A DNA stretch of 64,000 bases from Setomelanomma holmii (Eukaryota; Ascomycota; Dothideomycetes; Pleosporales; Phaeosphaeriaceae), in assembly GCA_010015745.1 (NCBI GenBank), contig ML978183.1, positions 1 to 64,000 of the forward strand. The letters run 5' to 3'. Positions 32,716 to 43,670 of the stretch are shown here, one piece after another. The notes beneath the pieces were generated by a model, which did no database searches, was not told where the DNA came from, and was given only the letters and a program-made list of their open reading frames with translations. Numbering within the stretch: the first letter of the stretch is position 1; every line of letters starts with the position of its first letter. The translations under genes and the position numbers were made by a program.

Positions 32716-35371
32716 CTAATTGTACAGATCTTCATCCTCACCCGCGTTGCCAAAAGAGTTCTGGCCATCCGCAGCCTGGTCGCCCTCAGGGAAGCGGAAG
32801 AAGCTTGAACCGCCAGAGTTCTTCATCGACTGTGCGAAGGCCTCGTAGCGGCGAATCTCGACATCGGTGACGGAGCGGCGAGCAGAGCGCATGGCCTCCT
32901 CAAAGTGAGCCTTGGTGAGCTCAGGGACGGCGTCCTCAATGTCTTCCTCCATCTCCACATCCTCGCCGGCAGCTTCGCGAGCCTTGCGGCGCTCAATGTC
33001 GAGCGAGATCGACTGCTTGATGGCGAGCTTGACGGCACGTTGAGTGACGAAGCCAAGATCGGCACCGGAGAAGCCGTGGGTGTTCTGGGCGATGAACTCA
33101 ACATCGACGTCGGGTGCGACTGGGGTCTTGCGGAGCTGTGCCTTCAGGATGCTGATACGCGACGCCAGATCGGGCAGAGGAACGTAGACGAGAGTGTCGA
33201 GACGTCCAGGACGGCACAGAGCATTGTCGAGCTGCTCAGGACGATTGGTGGCGCCGATGACGAAGACGTTCTTCTTCGAGGTCATACCGTCCATCTCCGT
33301 CAGAAGCTGGTTAACGACACGATCGGATGCACCGCCAGCATCGCCAACAGATCCACCACGCGACTTCGCAATCGAGTCCAACTCGTCAAGGAACACAACA
33401 CAGGGTGCTGCGGCACGGGCCTTGTCGAAAATGTCGCGGATGTTGCTCTCAGACTCACCGAACCACATGGAGAGTAGCTCGGGACCCTTGATAGAGATGA
33501 AGTTGGCAGCGCACTCGTTCGCGACAGCCTTGGCGAGGAGCGTCTTACCAGTACCAGGAGGTCCGTAGAACAGCACACCACGCGATGGTGACATGCCGAA
33601 CTTGAGGAACTTGTCGGGATGGTCGACGGGGTATTGCACGCTCTCGATGAGCTCGCGCTTGACCTCCTCCAGACCACCAATGTCCTCCCACCGGACATTG
33701 GGAACCTCGACAACGGCGACTTCGCGGAGGGCGGATGGGTTGGATACGCCGAGGGCGAAGCGGAAGTTCTCCATGGTGACACCGAGCGAGTCCAGAACCT
33801 CGGCATCAATTGTGTCCTCATCCAAATCAATGAGGTCCATCTTCTCACGAATCTGCTGCATGGCAGCTTCTGAGCAGAGCGATGCCAAATCTGAACCGAC
33901 ATAACCGTGGGTCTCGGCGGCAATGGTTTGTAGGTCCACATCGTCACCAAGCTTCATGTTCTTGGTATGAATCTGGAGAATCTCAAGACGACCAGTTGGG
34001 TCTGGAATGCCGATGTCGACTTCGCGGTCGAAACGACCGAAACGACGGAGCGCGGGATCGATCGAGTTCGGTCGGTTGGTGGCGGCCATGACGACGACGT
34101 TGGAGCGTGCCTTCATACCATCCATAAGAGTGAGCAACTGTGAAACGACACGGCGCTCGACTTCACCGTTGGTCTTCTCACGCTTGGGCGCAATGGAATC
34201 AATTTCGTCGATGAAGATGATCGCAGGAGAGTTCTTCTCGGCCTCCTCAAATGCCTTTCGCAGATTCGATTCCGACTCACCGGCCATCTTGGACATGATT
34301 TCGGGACCGTTGATCAGGAAGAAGAAGGCACCGGTCTCGTTCGCGACGGCACGAGCCATCAGCGTCTTACCAGTACCGGGTGGGCCGTACATCAGGATAC
34401 CGCGCGGAGGCTTGATACCGATGGACTTGAAGAGCTGTGGATGCCGCAGGGGCAATTCAACCAGCTCCCGAATCTGTGCCATCTGCTTGCGGCAGCCACC
34501 AATGTCATCGTAGCCGACCTCATTGAGGTTGCCCTCCTCGTCCTCGCGTTGGATGGGTTCGCCTTCGCAATGAATAACGGTATCTTGTGCAACGATACCG
34601 AACTCTGGCGGGTCGACCTCCACAACCTTGAACTCTACTTGTCGCATGCCACCACGAGCTGTGAATGTGTCGCCCTGTCGGACCGGTCGGTAGGCTTCGC
34701 GGAAATATGGTGCGAGGAAAACGTCGAATAATGAGCCGGTGATACCCTCGACGGTATCTGCAATGGGGAGAACTGCGATGCGCTTGGCCTGCCAAATTGT
34801 TAGCTTGTGTGAAAATTGACCTCAAAGATGACACATACGTATTTGATGTCTGGGCACGGGTGGATGGTGATAACGTCGCCGTGCTTCACCCGGAGGTTGT
34901 GGCGAACGACTCGGTTTATCCGCGCTGAGCCGTCATCGAGGTCGTCGTCTGCAAGCACGATCAAGACTGTGTCCTTGCGCTTTTTGCCCTTGACCAGAAC
35001 AGTGTCGCCACGGAAGAGCTGGAGCGTCTCCATGGTGTTGTTTGAGAGGGCGATGATCGAGTTGTCATCGTTGACGGCGTCGGTGACGCTGCATCTGTTA
35101 GATGGTGTTTTATGAGGATTGTGCGATGATGCTCACATCAGCGAGTTTGGCTTCTTCTTCTTCTTGAGGATAGCTGTTGCGGTCTCATCTTTCTGTGGCG
35201 GGTCAGCAATCGTAATCTTGGAGAGTTCGCGAGGGAGAGCTACGTCTTTGACTTCGGCGCCAGATGGATCTCTGCAGATTGTGTTAGCAGCTGCGATCAC
35301 GAGGTAAGTGGCGGGCATACGTACTTTGACAGATCCACCTTGGGGTGGGTGTAGTCTGGCTCAGCCGACAT
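32716..35371 (-). CDS. CDC48: AAA+ ATPase Cdc48/p97
   Basis: This hexameric unfoldase extracts ubiquitinated proteins in ERAD, chromatin and autophagy pathways. Four exons (35325-35371, 35137-35271, 34839-35088, 32716-34788) give 834 aa. Exon 1 encodes only MSAEPDYTHPKVDLS plus two bases. The N domain includes ELSKITIADPPQKDET, LQLFRGDTVLVKGKKRKDTV and RVVRHNLRVKHGDVITIHPC. D1 has YGPPGTGKTLMARAVANE, IIFIDEIDSIAPKREK and NVVVMAATNRPNSIDPALR. D2 has YGPPGTGKTLLAKAVANE, VVFLDELDSIAKSRGG and GATNRPEQLDNALCRPGRLD. The C-terminus EDEDLYN is the conserved cofactor-binding tail. For intron 2 (35089-35136), two AG sites 6 nt apart are possible; the one chosen gives NSLIVTDAVNDDNS, which fits the family. 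Confidence 0.98.
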
Positions 35372-36453
35372 ATTGCTGGGTGATCTGGATATGCAGCGAG
35401 TGTATTTCTTGCGAGGGAATATCTGAGAGCTGCAGCGGAGTTGAGTTGGGGGCAGCGGTGTGGGGGGCGAGATGGAGTGAGGATGGAGCGGGCGTTGAGT
35501 TTATGTACGGGCGAGCTCGGACAATACAGTGACGGAGGTGAGTGAAGCTATGGCAAGCAGCGCGGTCTTGGCAACGCCGCAACTCAATGGAAGCGGATCG
35601 AAGTGCTTAGATAACCCACAGAGAAGGCCTCCCGAGCGGCAACCCCAAACAACACTTGTCCCTTCGGTCGCTCGCCGCCTGCAAGAGGCTGACGCTAGCC
35701 AATTAAAACATCTTGTATCACGTTTTGGGGCTCCTGGGTGAAACCGGCGTGTCGACGCGTCGCCTGGTGCCTGGCGATATCAGCCTCACCTTTGCGCCAC
35801 CAAAAGAAATCGCCGCCAATTTCGCAGTGGTGAAGTCAGCCATTGCGAGTGTAATCATGCCCGTTAAGAACCATCTAGCAGCACGTCAGGAATAAGAAAC
35901 TGCGTTATAGATGCACAAGAGCTTGGAGAAGGCACCAAAGTACCTGAGGACATAATTTACAACGACCAACATTGCCTTCATCTGTCCATCATGCACATGG
36001 TAGCGCGGATGGTGGAGGCAGCAACCGGAGCTTACACCATGTTTTGTCCCTGCATCGTGAAGAGCAATTGTTTTGCGAGACTACATCTGATGAACCATGG
36101 TCGTGATGGGAGGATTCCACTAACGCGTACGCATCCAAAGCTGATATTGAAAAAAGCGGTAGCGAGTACACGCCGGTACAAAATCGCGATTCACTGGGTC
36201 GCAGAGACGATACTGCGCGCATAACTGGCTAAAAGTACCAAGTAGCAAACCCAGCTAGCCAGCCAGCACTGCAAGCTTCAGCATACCACGCACCTCCAGG
36301 ACTTCCGTCAGCAAAACCTAGGCAAGCTCATCATCTCAACGCATAGCTTCAGAGACGCACATCAGCCCAGCCACTCCCCCACCTCGCTCAACGCCCACGG
36401 CTGTCGACTACGAGGCTTAAGAGGAAGGGATTCTGCACGTGGGGTCTTTGCGC
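35372..36453. other. Divergent intergenic region, CDC48 / AIG2-like
   Basis: This ~1.1-kb region holds the CDC48 promoter side and the upstream region of the AIG2-like gene. The short frames here have no recognisable domain. The stretch 36241-36270 has AGC/CAG-type short repeats (CTAGCCAGCCAGCAC). Confidence 0.35.
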
Positions 36454-37110
36454 ATGGAAGGCGCCACCCAAAGCAAACTGCCAAACGGGAAGAGCACATG
36501 TAATGCAGTCGATGTTCGACCAGCTTCACCTAAGGACGAGGACGACTATTTCACCGCGAAGTCATCTGCGGAGCCCGTCTGCACGGAGATCGATCCCGAA
36601 CATGCTCGCCTCTACTGCCTCGCTCTCAACAATCTTTGGCCGCGATCCGAGCTGTATCGCCAGATCGTTCCAACACCACCTGTCTTCGTATATTGCTCAC
36701 TGATGCTACCGTGGGTTATGGCACAAGTGCTTGGAGCGAACACCGAGCAAACAACTACATACATGACCCCAGCTATCCTCCGGAACTACTCGAGGGCAAC
36801 AGTCAAGTATGCGGAGCTACCCACTATTGTGCGACGAAGAGCCGGGAGTACAGCCAGCGACAAGGATGACATTCAAGGTATGCTCTTGGGCAGTCCCAGA
36901 GACTGGGCTCTTGGGCGCATCGAGGAGTACACTGCGCTGGACAACCACGAGCGAGATGTTGTGGAAGTAGAAGTGACCACAGACAACGGCGAGAAGATCG
37001 TCGTCGCTGCATATGCACACGTATGGGTTGGCAACTCGATCTTGCTGGAAGACAAGATTTGGGACCCGGTAGAGTACATGAAGAGCAGCCAGCAGCGAAG
37101 ACAGTCATAG
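36454..37110 (+). CDS. AIG2-like gamma-glutamylcyclotransferase-fold protein
   Basis: This is a predicted small enzyme of the GGCT/AIG2 (BtrG) fold, often annotated as a putative gamma-glutamylcyclotransferase. It is a single exon of 218 aa with its first ATG at 36454 (MEGATQSKLPNG). The fold signature begins with PPVFVYCSLMLPWVMAQVLG, where the usual (F/Y)xYGxL turn appears as YCSLM, and continues with MTPAILRNYSRATVKYAELP. The DDIQGMLLGSPRDWALGRIE segment, followed by EYTALDNHERDVVEVEV, carries the Glu that is catalytic in the family. The end (ILLEDKIWDPVEYMKSS) matches the usual W-D-(P/L)-x-x-(F/Y) tail. The substrate cannot be told from sequence. Confidence 0.8.
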   Translation: MEGATQSKLPNGKSTCNAVDVRPASPKDEDDYFTAKSSAEPVCTEIDPEHARLYCLALNNLWPRSELYRQIVPTPPVFVYCSLMLPWVMAQVLGANTEQTTTYMTPAILRNYSRATVKYAELPTIVRRRAGSTASDKDDIQGMLLGSPRDWALGRIEEYTALDNHERDVVEVEVTTDNGEKIVVAAYAHVWVGNSILLEDKIWDPVEYMKSSQQRRQS

Positions 37111-37660
37111 CAGACAGCTCAGTCTGGACTGGAGAGATATTGATGTTCAGTTGCACGAGAATCAGGAAGTAGCAGGGGGGGGGGGGGGGGGCTACAACAC
37201 CAATTCTCCACGTTGGCACGCTCCAATCACGCAACAACAAAACCTTATCAAACCAACATGGGCATCTTCTCCAGCTCTTTGTGCGGCTTCCAACTCCAGC
37301 GTATGCCAAAAAGTGATCATGCGCTGCCCTCCCTGTCCCGTTTTGATGCATTCGAGATTTCATGGTAAATGACACAAGGCGAAGATTTGGGTGCGTGGCT
37401 GTAGCGGACCTTCACTGGAAAGTTCACTGGAGAAGGATAAAAGGGAATGCATGCAAGGTTGGTGTTGTATCATTTGAAGCAGAGCTGCAGCTACTACTTG
37501 GTACGCTTGCTAGTATATGGATTAGTGTATTTCCTCTCTTGGGCAACTGCATTAGCTAGTGCTCTCCTTTTCTGGTGCATTGTGCACCTCATTCATCGTA
37601 GGCAATCGCCCATCCCATCTCTCCTCGCTGTTTATCGGCTCTGACATCGTGGAGTTTCGT
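37111..37660. other. Intergenic region with a G homopolymer
   Basis: This 550-bp region has no supported gene. It contains a run of 17 G residues at 37175-37191, just past the AIG2-like stop codon. The run is long enough that its true length is uncertain in sequencing. The rest is probably the 3' UTR and the upstream region of the zinc-finger pseudogene. Confidence 0.5.
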
Positions 37661-38499
37661 ATGTTCGTGATGGTCATGGGTCCAGTCCTCGTTAATTACC
37701 ATTGTGATCGATGTGACGAGAGGTACATCCCTTCGAGTAGAGAGCTCGTTCTACATAAGGTCAGACTACACAACGTATGCCCCCTTGCCAGCAACGCTTC
37801 TCCGATCGGCTCGCGCTTTTTCAGCATCCGCGCGAAACTGGTCACTCCAAAGTATGTGGTGCATGCGGCAGTTTCTTTCACTTCGATATCGATGCATTTT
37901 GGCGGCACGTCTCCGAGAATAATGCTTGCACAACCTGCGAGCGACATTTTGACACGCCTTCAAACCTTGTCCATGTAAGTGGTGATATGCTAATCAGCTC
38001 TTTGCAGCGTGAAATCTAACATGCGCAGCACCAACTCGTCCATTGAGAACCGATCTACGAGTGCCTCGGCTGTGTCCGGAAATTCTCTGCATATGGCGGG
38101 ATGATTATTCACCTCGAGTCTGGCGCCTGCAAGTCCCAGATGGTTGAGTCTGACCTCAGTCAATCTGCCGCACTGTGCTTTCAATGGAAGAAATTTTCCA
38201 TCAACCCCGTGGACAGACAGGTGGCGATAGATAACGAGAGCTTTTTCGAGTACCTTCGCGAGAAACATGGGCCTGCCGTATGCTTCTACAAGTGTCCGTC
38301 CTGCGACCAAAGGTTTCCCAAGCTGTCCAGCCTCTTCATGCATATCGAATCGCCGGCCTGCAGTCAGACTTTGGGAGACGGCGCAATTGGAAAGTTGCGA
38401 GCATGGCTGATCAATCGCCACGTTTCACCTATACGCATGCGGTTCGTGAAGGCAAGTTCCTTTGTTCTGTGCTATGTCAGTCTGAACATATGCGCATAA
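37661..38499 (+). pseudogene. C2H2 zinc-finger protein pseudogene
   Basis: This was a multi-finger C2H2 protein. It starts at the ATG of MFVMVMGPVLVNYHCDRC. The finger YHCDRCDERYIPSSRELVLH leads to HKVRLHN. A one-base loss in a run of C (near 37780) then shifts the frame before PPCQQRFSDRLALFQHP and KVCGACGSFFHFDIDAFWRH. A GTAAGT donor at 37975 and a GCAG acceptor at 38028 mark an intron. The next exon begins HQLVH and meets an in-frame TGA at 38044-38046. Further fingers follow in the same frame: YECLGCVRKFSAYGGMIIHL and YKCPSCDQRFPKLSSLFMHI. Two independent lesions make it non-functional. It sits about 100 bp from a pogo-class transposon end. The TGA fits CGA-to-TGA decay. Confidence 0.7.
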
Positions 38500-38602
38500 C
38501 GACATGTTGGACAAATGCCAGTTGCATCGGAGAAGTCAGTAAGTGTTGTATGATGGGGATGTACTTATGTATTAACTATAGTTCTAAGAAGAAAGAAAGC
38601 TA

Positions 38603-38668
38603 ACGTACTTGATAAGCGAGTCGGTCAGACAAGCGAGTCGGTCGCTCTGCAAAGACCCCACCAAAATT
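38603..38668 (+). repeat. Left terminal inverted repeat of the pogo element
   Basis: It starts ACGTACTTGATAAGCGAGTC and runs through GGTCAGACAAGCGAGTCGGT to AAGACCCCACCAAAATT. It matches the reverse complement of 43605-43670 with a few substitutions and one indel. Confidence 0.92.
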
Positions 38669-38998
38669 CACTGTCTTACACAGTATGAGCGCGATAACTC
38701 AACAACACGACAATCTTCCAGCTTCAAGAGAGGCTCGGTTGCAGCTTGCGCTTCTGGCTATCAAACAAGACGCAAGTCTCTCCTAACGATGCGCAGCTAC
38801 TATCTACAACGTCTCTCAAACAACACTAAGCAACTGACATGCTGGAAAGCAGTTTCAACGCGACTGCACGCCTAACTCGCGGAATCTCTGTCTAAATGAG
38901 GAGGAAGTGATTATTCAGCATATAATTGACCTTGACGCGCGAGAATTTCTGCCCTAGGTTGACGCTGTAAGGGATATGGCTAATCTACTGCATAAGGA

Positions 38999-39006
38999 GC
39001 GTGGCC
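38999..39006 (+). repeat. Left copy of hAT target-site duplication
   Basis: GCGTGGCC, identical to 42182-42189. Removing one copy with the hAT element restores the pogo transposase frame across the site (KERGQPS). Confidence 0.95.
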
Positions 39007-42000
39007 CAGACTTGGCAACAATCAAGCGGCTATCAAGCACTTGATTGATAGGCTTGAGGCTTGATTGTTTCATCAATCAAGCCTCTCTCATAGTAGATTG
39101 TTAGTCAATCAAGCTCCTAATAGAAGGCTTGATTGATAGGCTTGATAGGCTTAATAGATACTTTCTTTTAGTGTTGTATACATTAGTAGCGTTAGTAAGC
39201 AGTAGCTAGCTACTTTAGCTGCTGGCTGTCCTGTCTTCTTTAGCTCTATCTACGTGGGCTGAGTCACATGATGTCCTATTTTGGTAGGTACCGCCTAGTA
39301 GGCAAGTGTACTTACTTACCTACAATGCCAAGACGATTGTTGATCTAAGTTATCGCCTCTGTCTAACACTGTTTGAACAGTCACATCTTTACTCTATCTT
39401 CTATCGTTACACTACCTTTTAGGGTTGTTGCTTTAACCGCCTTGCCTTCTGATCGCTACTATTCCAGCAAAAAAGCGCGTTTGGAGCATCGCTGCAACAC
39501 CAAACAAGCGCCTTAAAGTCGCGTCTCGCAACACCACCAGCCAGCCTATTGAGCTTGACACTCAGCTCTCGCTACCGTGTATCTCGCCCCGTAAAGCCCT
39601 GATTGAAGCGTCCCAGGCTCTAAATTTTAAGTCGCGATTGCGCGAGTTGCAGGCTGAAGACGCTATTATTCCGCCTGCTAAGGGCAGCGACGAGGCGACA
39701 ATAGCCTTATCTAAGGCCACCGACGAGGCTGCCAACGAGGCTGCCAACGAGAACTTCGACGCACACCTAGAGGACGATTTTGACGGCATTGATTAGGCTC
39801 GTTTGCTACGGTATACAAAGCCACTTACGTCGCAGCGGTTGAAGAGGAGCTGGGTATACCGCCACGGCTATCGCGTCGCGTTGCTAAAGGACCCAAGCCG
39901 TCTCTTTTTCGTATGCCGGTACTGTCACAAACGCAAAATCATTGACGCTAGAGGCGGCGGGATATACGAGACGACGCGCTCAACGTCAACGTCGCAGCAA
40001 CACTGCGAGAACCAGAAGCACGGCCATGGCCACCAAGCGCCTGACAGGCTACCTAGAGCTGTTGTCGCAAAAGAGAGCTTTCTGCGCTGCGTACTTGCGG
40101 GCGGCAAAGTCAGTCAAGCAGTCGCCAACGAGCTCTCTGGCTTCAATACCCAACGCTTCAGGCTTGCAGCAGTGAGCTGGCTTGTTGAAAACAACCACCC
40201 ACTTTCTGAGTTCGAATCGCCTGCATTTCGACAACTCATTGCGATAGCAAACCCAGAGGCAGAGTCAGCGCTTTGGGCGTCCTATCACAGCGTCTCACGC
40301 TACGTCGTGCGCCTATACGACTACCTCAAGCCGCGCGTTATTAAGGAGCTATCACAGGCGCTGAGCAAGATCCATCTTAGCTTCGACGGCTAGACGACAA
40401 AGGGCGGCAAGCGCGGCTTTTTAGGAATCGTTGCGCACTACGTCGACACCCAGGGCAACTTAAAGGACCTGCCTATTGCTCTGCCGCAGCTAACAGGCGC
40501 TCACAGCGGCGAGAGGATAGCTGAAGTCGTTTGTAAGACGCTTCAAGAATTTAGTATTGACCTGCCTAAAGTTGGCTACTTTGTACTTGTTAACGCGACC
40601 AACAACGACTCTGCTGTCCTTGCGATAGCGCAAAATATGGGTTTCAACGCGACCTATCGTCGCCTCCGCTGCAGTCCTCATACACTCAACCTTATTGGCT
40701 AGATGCTCCTTTAGGGCAAGGATGCTGACGCCTACAACAACAACGCGAGTGAGCTTACAAATGAGAATGAGTTTATAAGCTAATGGAGGCGCGACGGCGC
40801 TTTAGGAGTACTTTTAAGCGTCATCAACTACATTAAAACGCCCCAACAGTACGCGCTCTTTGCTGACTTTCAGCGCCTTGCGCATTGTGAGCTGCCTCCT
40901 GACGCACCTGCTGACGAGCGCAAAATCCTCGAGCCTGTCAAGCCTGTTATCACCCGCTGGGACTCCTACTACTCGTGCTTTGAGCGCGCTGTAAAGCTGC
41001 AATCAGCAGTCAACGCCTATGCCAATCACCATATAAAACGCGTGCGGGATGAGGACACATACGCGCAAAGCCGGGGGAACAAGCTGCCTGATGCACAGCC
41101 ATGGATGCGATCAGATGGCCTTACGGCTGCTGACTGGGCGATTGTCACTGAGTACATGGACGCGCTGAAGCCGCTAAAGGCTGCTACAAAGCGTCTTGAA
41201 GGACGCGGTAAAAGCAGTAGCTTTGGGGCTAATGCTGAGGTAATCCCAGTCTTCGAATATATCCTCAGCTACTACAAGCAGCGCGTCAAAGCGTACGAGG
41301 CAGTCGACTATAACGCGCACGACGAGGCGCCTGAGGACCATCTTGCCATCAATTTACGCGCGGCATAGGCGAAAGCCAACGATTATTACGCCAAATTAGA
41401 CCTCGCACCTGCCTATTACGCTGCTACAATTCTCCATCCTTACTACAAAACATACTGCGAGGCATCATGGAGCGACAAGCCTAACTGGCTTGACAACAAC
41501 AATCGCAATTTCCAGGCTTTGTGGGCTGAATATAACACCTCTACGCGCGTTGTACAGTGCCTAAAGGTGCTTTCAAACGAGATGGACGACGCAATTGACA
41601 GCCTTATCGACCCTACGGCTGCTGCTGACTACGAAGCGGCAGAAGATGAGTACGATCGGTGGAGGAGGAGCGAGCCGCGCACAGAGAAGGGTACAGAACA
41701 CGCAAACAACCCTATAAAATACTGGATAGGGCTACGCGATCGCTATCCCAGCCTCAGCAAGCTTGCGCTCGACGTACTTTCTATCCCAGCGTCAAGCTGT
41801 GAGTGTAAGCGCATGTTCAGCGAGCTTGGCGACCTGTTAGAGCCACGCCGGCGGGCTATACAACCTCAACTTTTGGCAGCTATACAGTGCGTACGACGGT
41901 GGCAAAAAACTGGTCTAGGCGACGGCAGGGTGGCTATGAAGGAGGCTATATCTGACAAGGAGATGGAACTTTTGTACGGCGTGAGTTGTTGGGACAACGA

Positions 42001-42181
42001 TGACGGCACCTCAACACCAAGGATAGATACAGTATAGGCAATCAAGCCTAACAATCAAGCTTCAATTCAAGCCCTCCAATTTCGGCTTGATAGCCTATCA
42101 ATCAAGCCAAAAGTGCTCCCAATCAAGCCTCAAGTCAAGCCGACGCCAGAGGCTTGATTGGCTTGATTGTTGCCAACTCTG
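39007..42181 (+). mobile_element. hAT transposon nested in the pogo element
   Basis: The element is 3175 bp. Its ends are CAGACTTGGCAACAATCAAG on the left and, reverse-complemented, CAGAGTTGGCAACAATCAAG on the right (one mismatch in 21 positions including the next C). It is flanked by a perfect 8-bp target duplication GCGTGGCC at 38999-39006 and 42182-42189, the hallmark of hAT insertion. Both subterminal regions (39015-39160 and 42035-42175) are packed with ATCAAGC/GCTTGAT motifs, as expected for transposase-binding repeats. Confidence 0.96.
39442..42037 (+). pseudogene. hAT transposase with TAG/TAA stops
   Basis: One frame runs from about 39442 to the stop at 42037, broken by internal stops. 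A BED-like zinc region is visible (LFFVCRYCHKRKI, later HCENQKHGHGH). The RNase-H-like catalytic core follows: LSKIHLSFDG then TTKGGKRGFLGIVAHYVDT, with VTRWDSYYSCFERAV-type sequence (VKPVITRWDSYYSCFE). The C-terminal dimerisation domain is intact: RYPSLSKLALDVLSIPASSC, then RMFSELGDLLEPRR and CVRRW. Six internal stops occur: five TAG and one TAA. Several replace a family Trp or Gln, for example FDG-stop-TTKGG and LRAA-stop-AKANDYY. The second site is confirmed by the copy at 56.6 kb, which reads AAWRKADNYY. This pattern indicates G-to-A and C-to-T decay. Confidence 0.9.
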
Positions 42182-42189
42182 GCGTGGCC
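42182..42189 (+). repeat. Right copy of hAT target-site duplication
   Basis: GCGTGGCC, identical to 38999-39006. It directly follows the right hAT terminus CCAACTCTG. Confidence 0.95.
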
Positions 42190-43604
42190 AACCGTCAGTG
42201 GGCGTCTGCTGGGCTGAAAACCTCGTCAGACGTCGCCATGAGCTCCAGGTCAAGTTCAATCGCAAGTACGACTACAGAAGAGCTCTCTGCGAGGATCCTA
42301 AGATCATACTAGGCTGGTTCCGACTTGTAGAAAACATGAAGGCCAAACACAGTATCCTTGATAAAGACACCTACAACTTTGACAAGTCTGGCTTTATGAT
42401 AGACATGATATCGACTAGAGCAGTAGTCACAGGCTCTGAGCATTGAGGATGGCTAAAGACAGTCTAGCAGGGTAATCAAGAGTGGACTACAGTGATCTAA
42501 GGTATTAACGCAACTAGGTGGGCGATCCCACCCTTCATCATCTTCCAGGGCAAGAACCACCTCTCCACCTGGTACCAGGAGCCTGATCTACCTGGCGATT
42601 GGGTTATTGCAGTCTCTGAGAACGGCCGGACAACGAATGAGCTTGGTGTGCAGTAGTTGAAGCACTTTAACGCTCATACAAAAAAATGTACTGTTAGCAC
42701 AGTACGTTTGCTTATTATTAACGGCCACAGGAGCCACAACTCGCTTGATTTCTAGCAGTACTGCAAGGATAACAAGATTATTACTCTCTGCATGCCTCCT
42801 CACTTGTCGCACCTCCTGCAGCCTCTTAATGTAGGTTGTTTCTTGCCGTTGAAGAAGGCGTATAGCCGCTAAGCTGAGAACCTGATGCGCAGCAAGATCA
42901 ACCACATCACTAAACTTGAGTTCTTGCCCTGCTTTATTGCTGCTTTTAAGAACTCAATTACTAAAAGCAATATTCAGGGAGGCTTTTAAGGTGCTAGCTT
43001 AGTTCTGCTTAACCCAGAGGCAGTAGTATCAAAGCTTGATGTCCGCCTTTGTACACCTACACCACCTACTGTTGGCGACGCTCCTTAGGTGTCTCGAACT
43101 CTAAGCATCACCCTAGAATTTAGGTCGCAGTCGAAGCTGATTTGAGAGAGAATGCGAGTGCATGTAGATAGCTTGCCCAGCTTAATAGTTGAGGCGGTTG
43201 AAAAGCTCGCCAAAGGCGCTAAGATGATGGCGCATTCCTTAGTGTTGATGAGCGACCAAGTTAAGCAGCTTCAAGCAGCCAACAAGGCTGCCTCACGCCG
43301 TAAAGCACGCAAGAGAAAGCGTATACAGGTAGAGGGGACTCTTACAGCTGAAGAGGGCGTGCGCTTAACTACCTTAAAGGAGTTTGCAGCGCGTAGTGAT
43401 AGGAAGAAGGCAAAGAAGAGCGCGCGCACTGAGGGCAGTGAGCTGTCTCAAAGGCGCTGTAGACGCTGCGGCAAGGCTGGGCACAACTCGCGCATGTGTA
43501 AACAAGTAGAAGGGATACTCTCTGATTAATTTAAGCTACTGTACAGCACTGTAAAGTTTTGTTGAGAACTGTTGCGTTGCATTTTGTACTGTGTGAGGCA
43601 GTAG

Positions 43605-43670
43605 ATTTTGGTGGGGTCTTGGGCAGAGTGACCAACTCGCTTGTCTGACCGATTCGCTTATCAAGTACGT
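43605..43670 (-). repeat. Right terminal inverted repeat of the pogo element
   Basis: Its reverse complement starts ACGTACTTGATAAGCGAATC and reaches AAGACCCCACCAAAAT. It is followed by TA at 43671-43672. Confidence 0.92.

Larger units (their letters stand above)
38685..43529 (+). pseudogene. Degenerate pogo/Fot1 transposase, split by hAT
   Basis: The N-terminal part (38685-39006) reads MSAITQQHDNLPASREARLQ, then ATIYNVSQTTLSN and LNEEEVIIQHIIDLDAREFL, a psq/CENP-B-type helix-turn-helix. After the 3.2-kb hAT insertion, the frame resumes at 42190 with VRRRHELQVKFNRKYDYRRA. It continues with DKDTYNFDKSGFMIDMI (first catalytic Asp), LLIINGHRSHNS (second position, with N replacing the usual D) and MPPHLSHLLQPLNVGCF. 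It ends with the zinc knuckle RRCRRCGKAGHNSRMC. Many in-frame stops are present, and most fit C-to-T or G-to-A changes (CGA to TGA, CAA to TAA, TGG to TAG). The element cannot encode an active transposase. Confidence 0.88.
38603..43670 (+). mobile_element. Pogo/Fot1-class DNA transposon, interrupted by hAT
   Basis: The element is bounded by ~66-bp inverted termini that start ACGTACTTGATAAGCG on both sides and is flanked by TA at 38601-38602 and 43671-43672, as expected for Tc1/mariner-pogo insertion. Without the nested hAT element and one target-duplication copy it is about 1.89 kb, the size of Fot1-type elements. It encodes a degenerate DDE transposase on the plus strand. The right part of the element also encodes a zinc-knuckle tail. 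Confidence 0.9.

Noticed and set aside
35713..35895. A 60-codon frame upstream of the AIG2-like gene.
   Set aside because: It has no conserved motif, and starting at a non-ATG codon makes it unlikely.
39442..42037. The bias to TAG stops in the hAT gene might mean amber readthrough or recoding.
   Set aside because: The pogo genes nearby also contain TGA and TAA, normal genes here end in all three stops, and the changes fit G-to-A and C-to-T mutation. No suppressor tRNA is seen.
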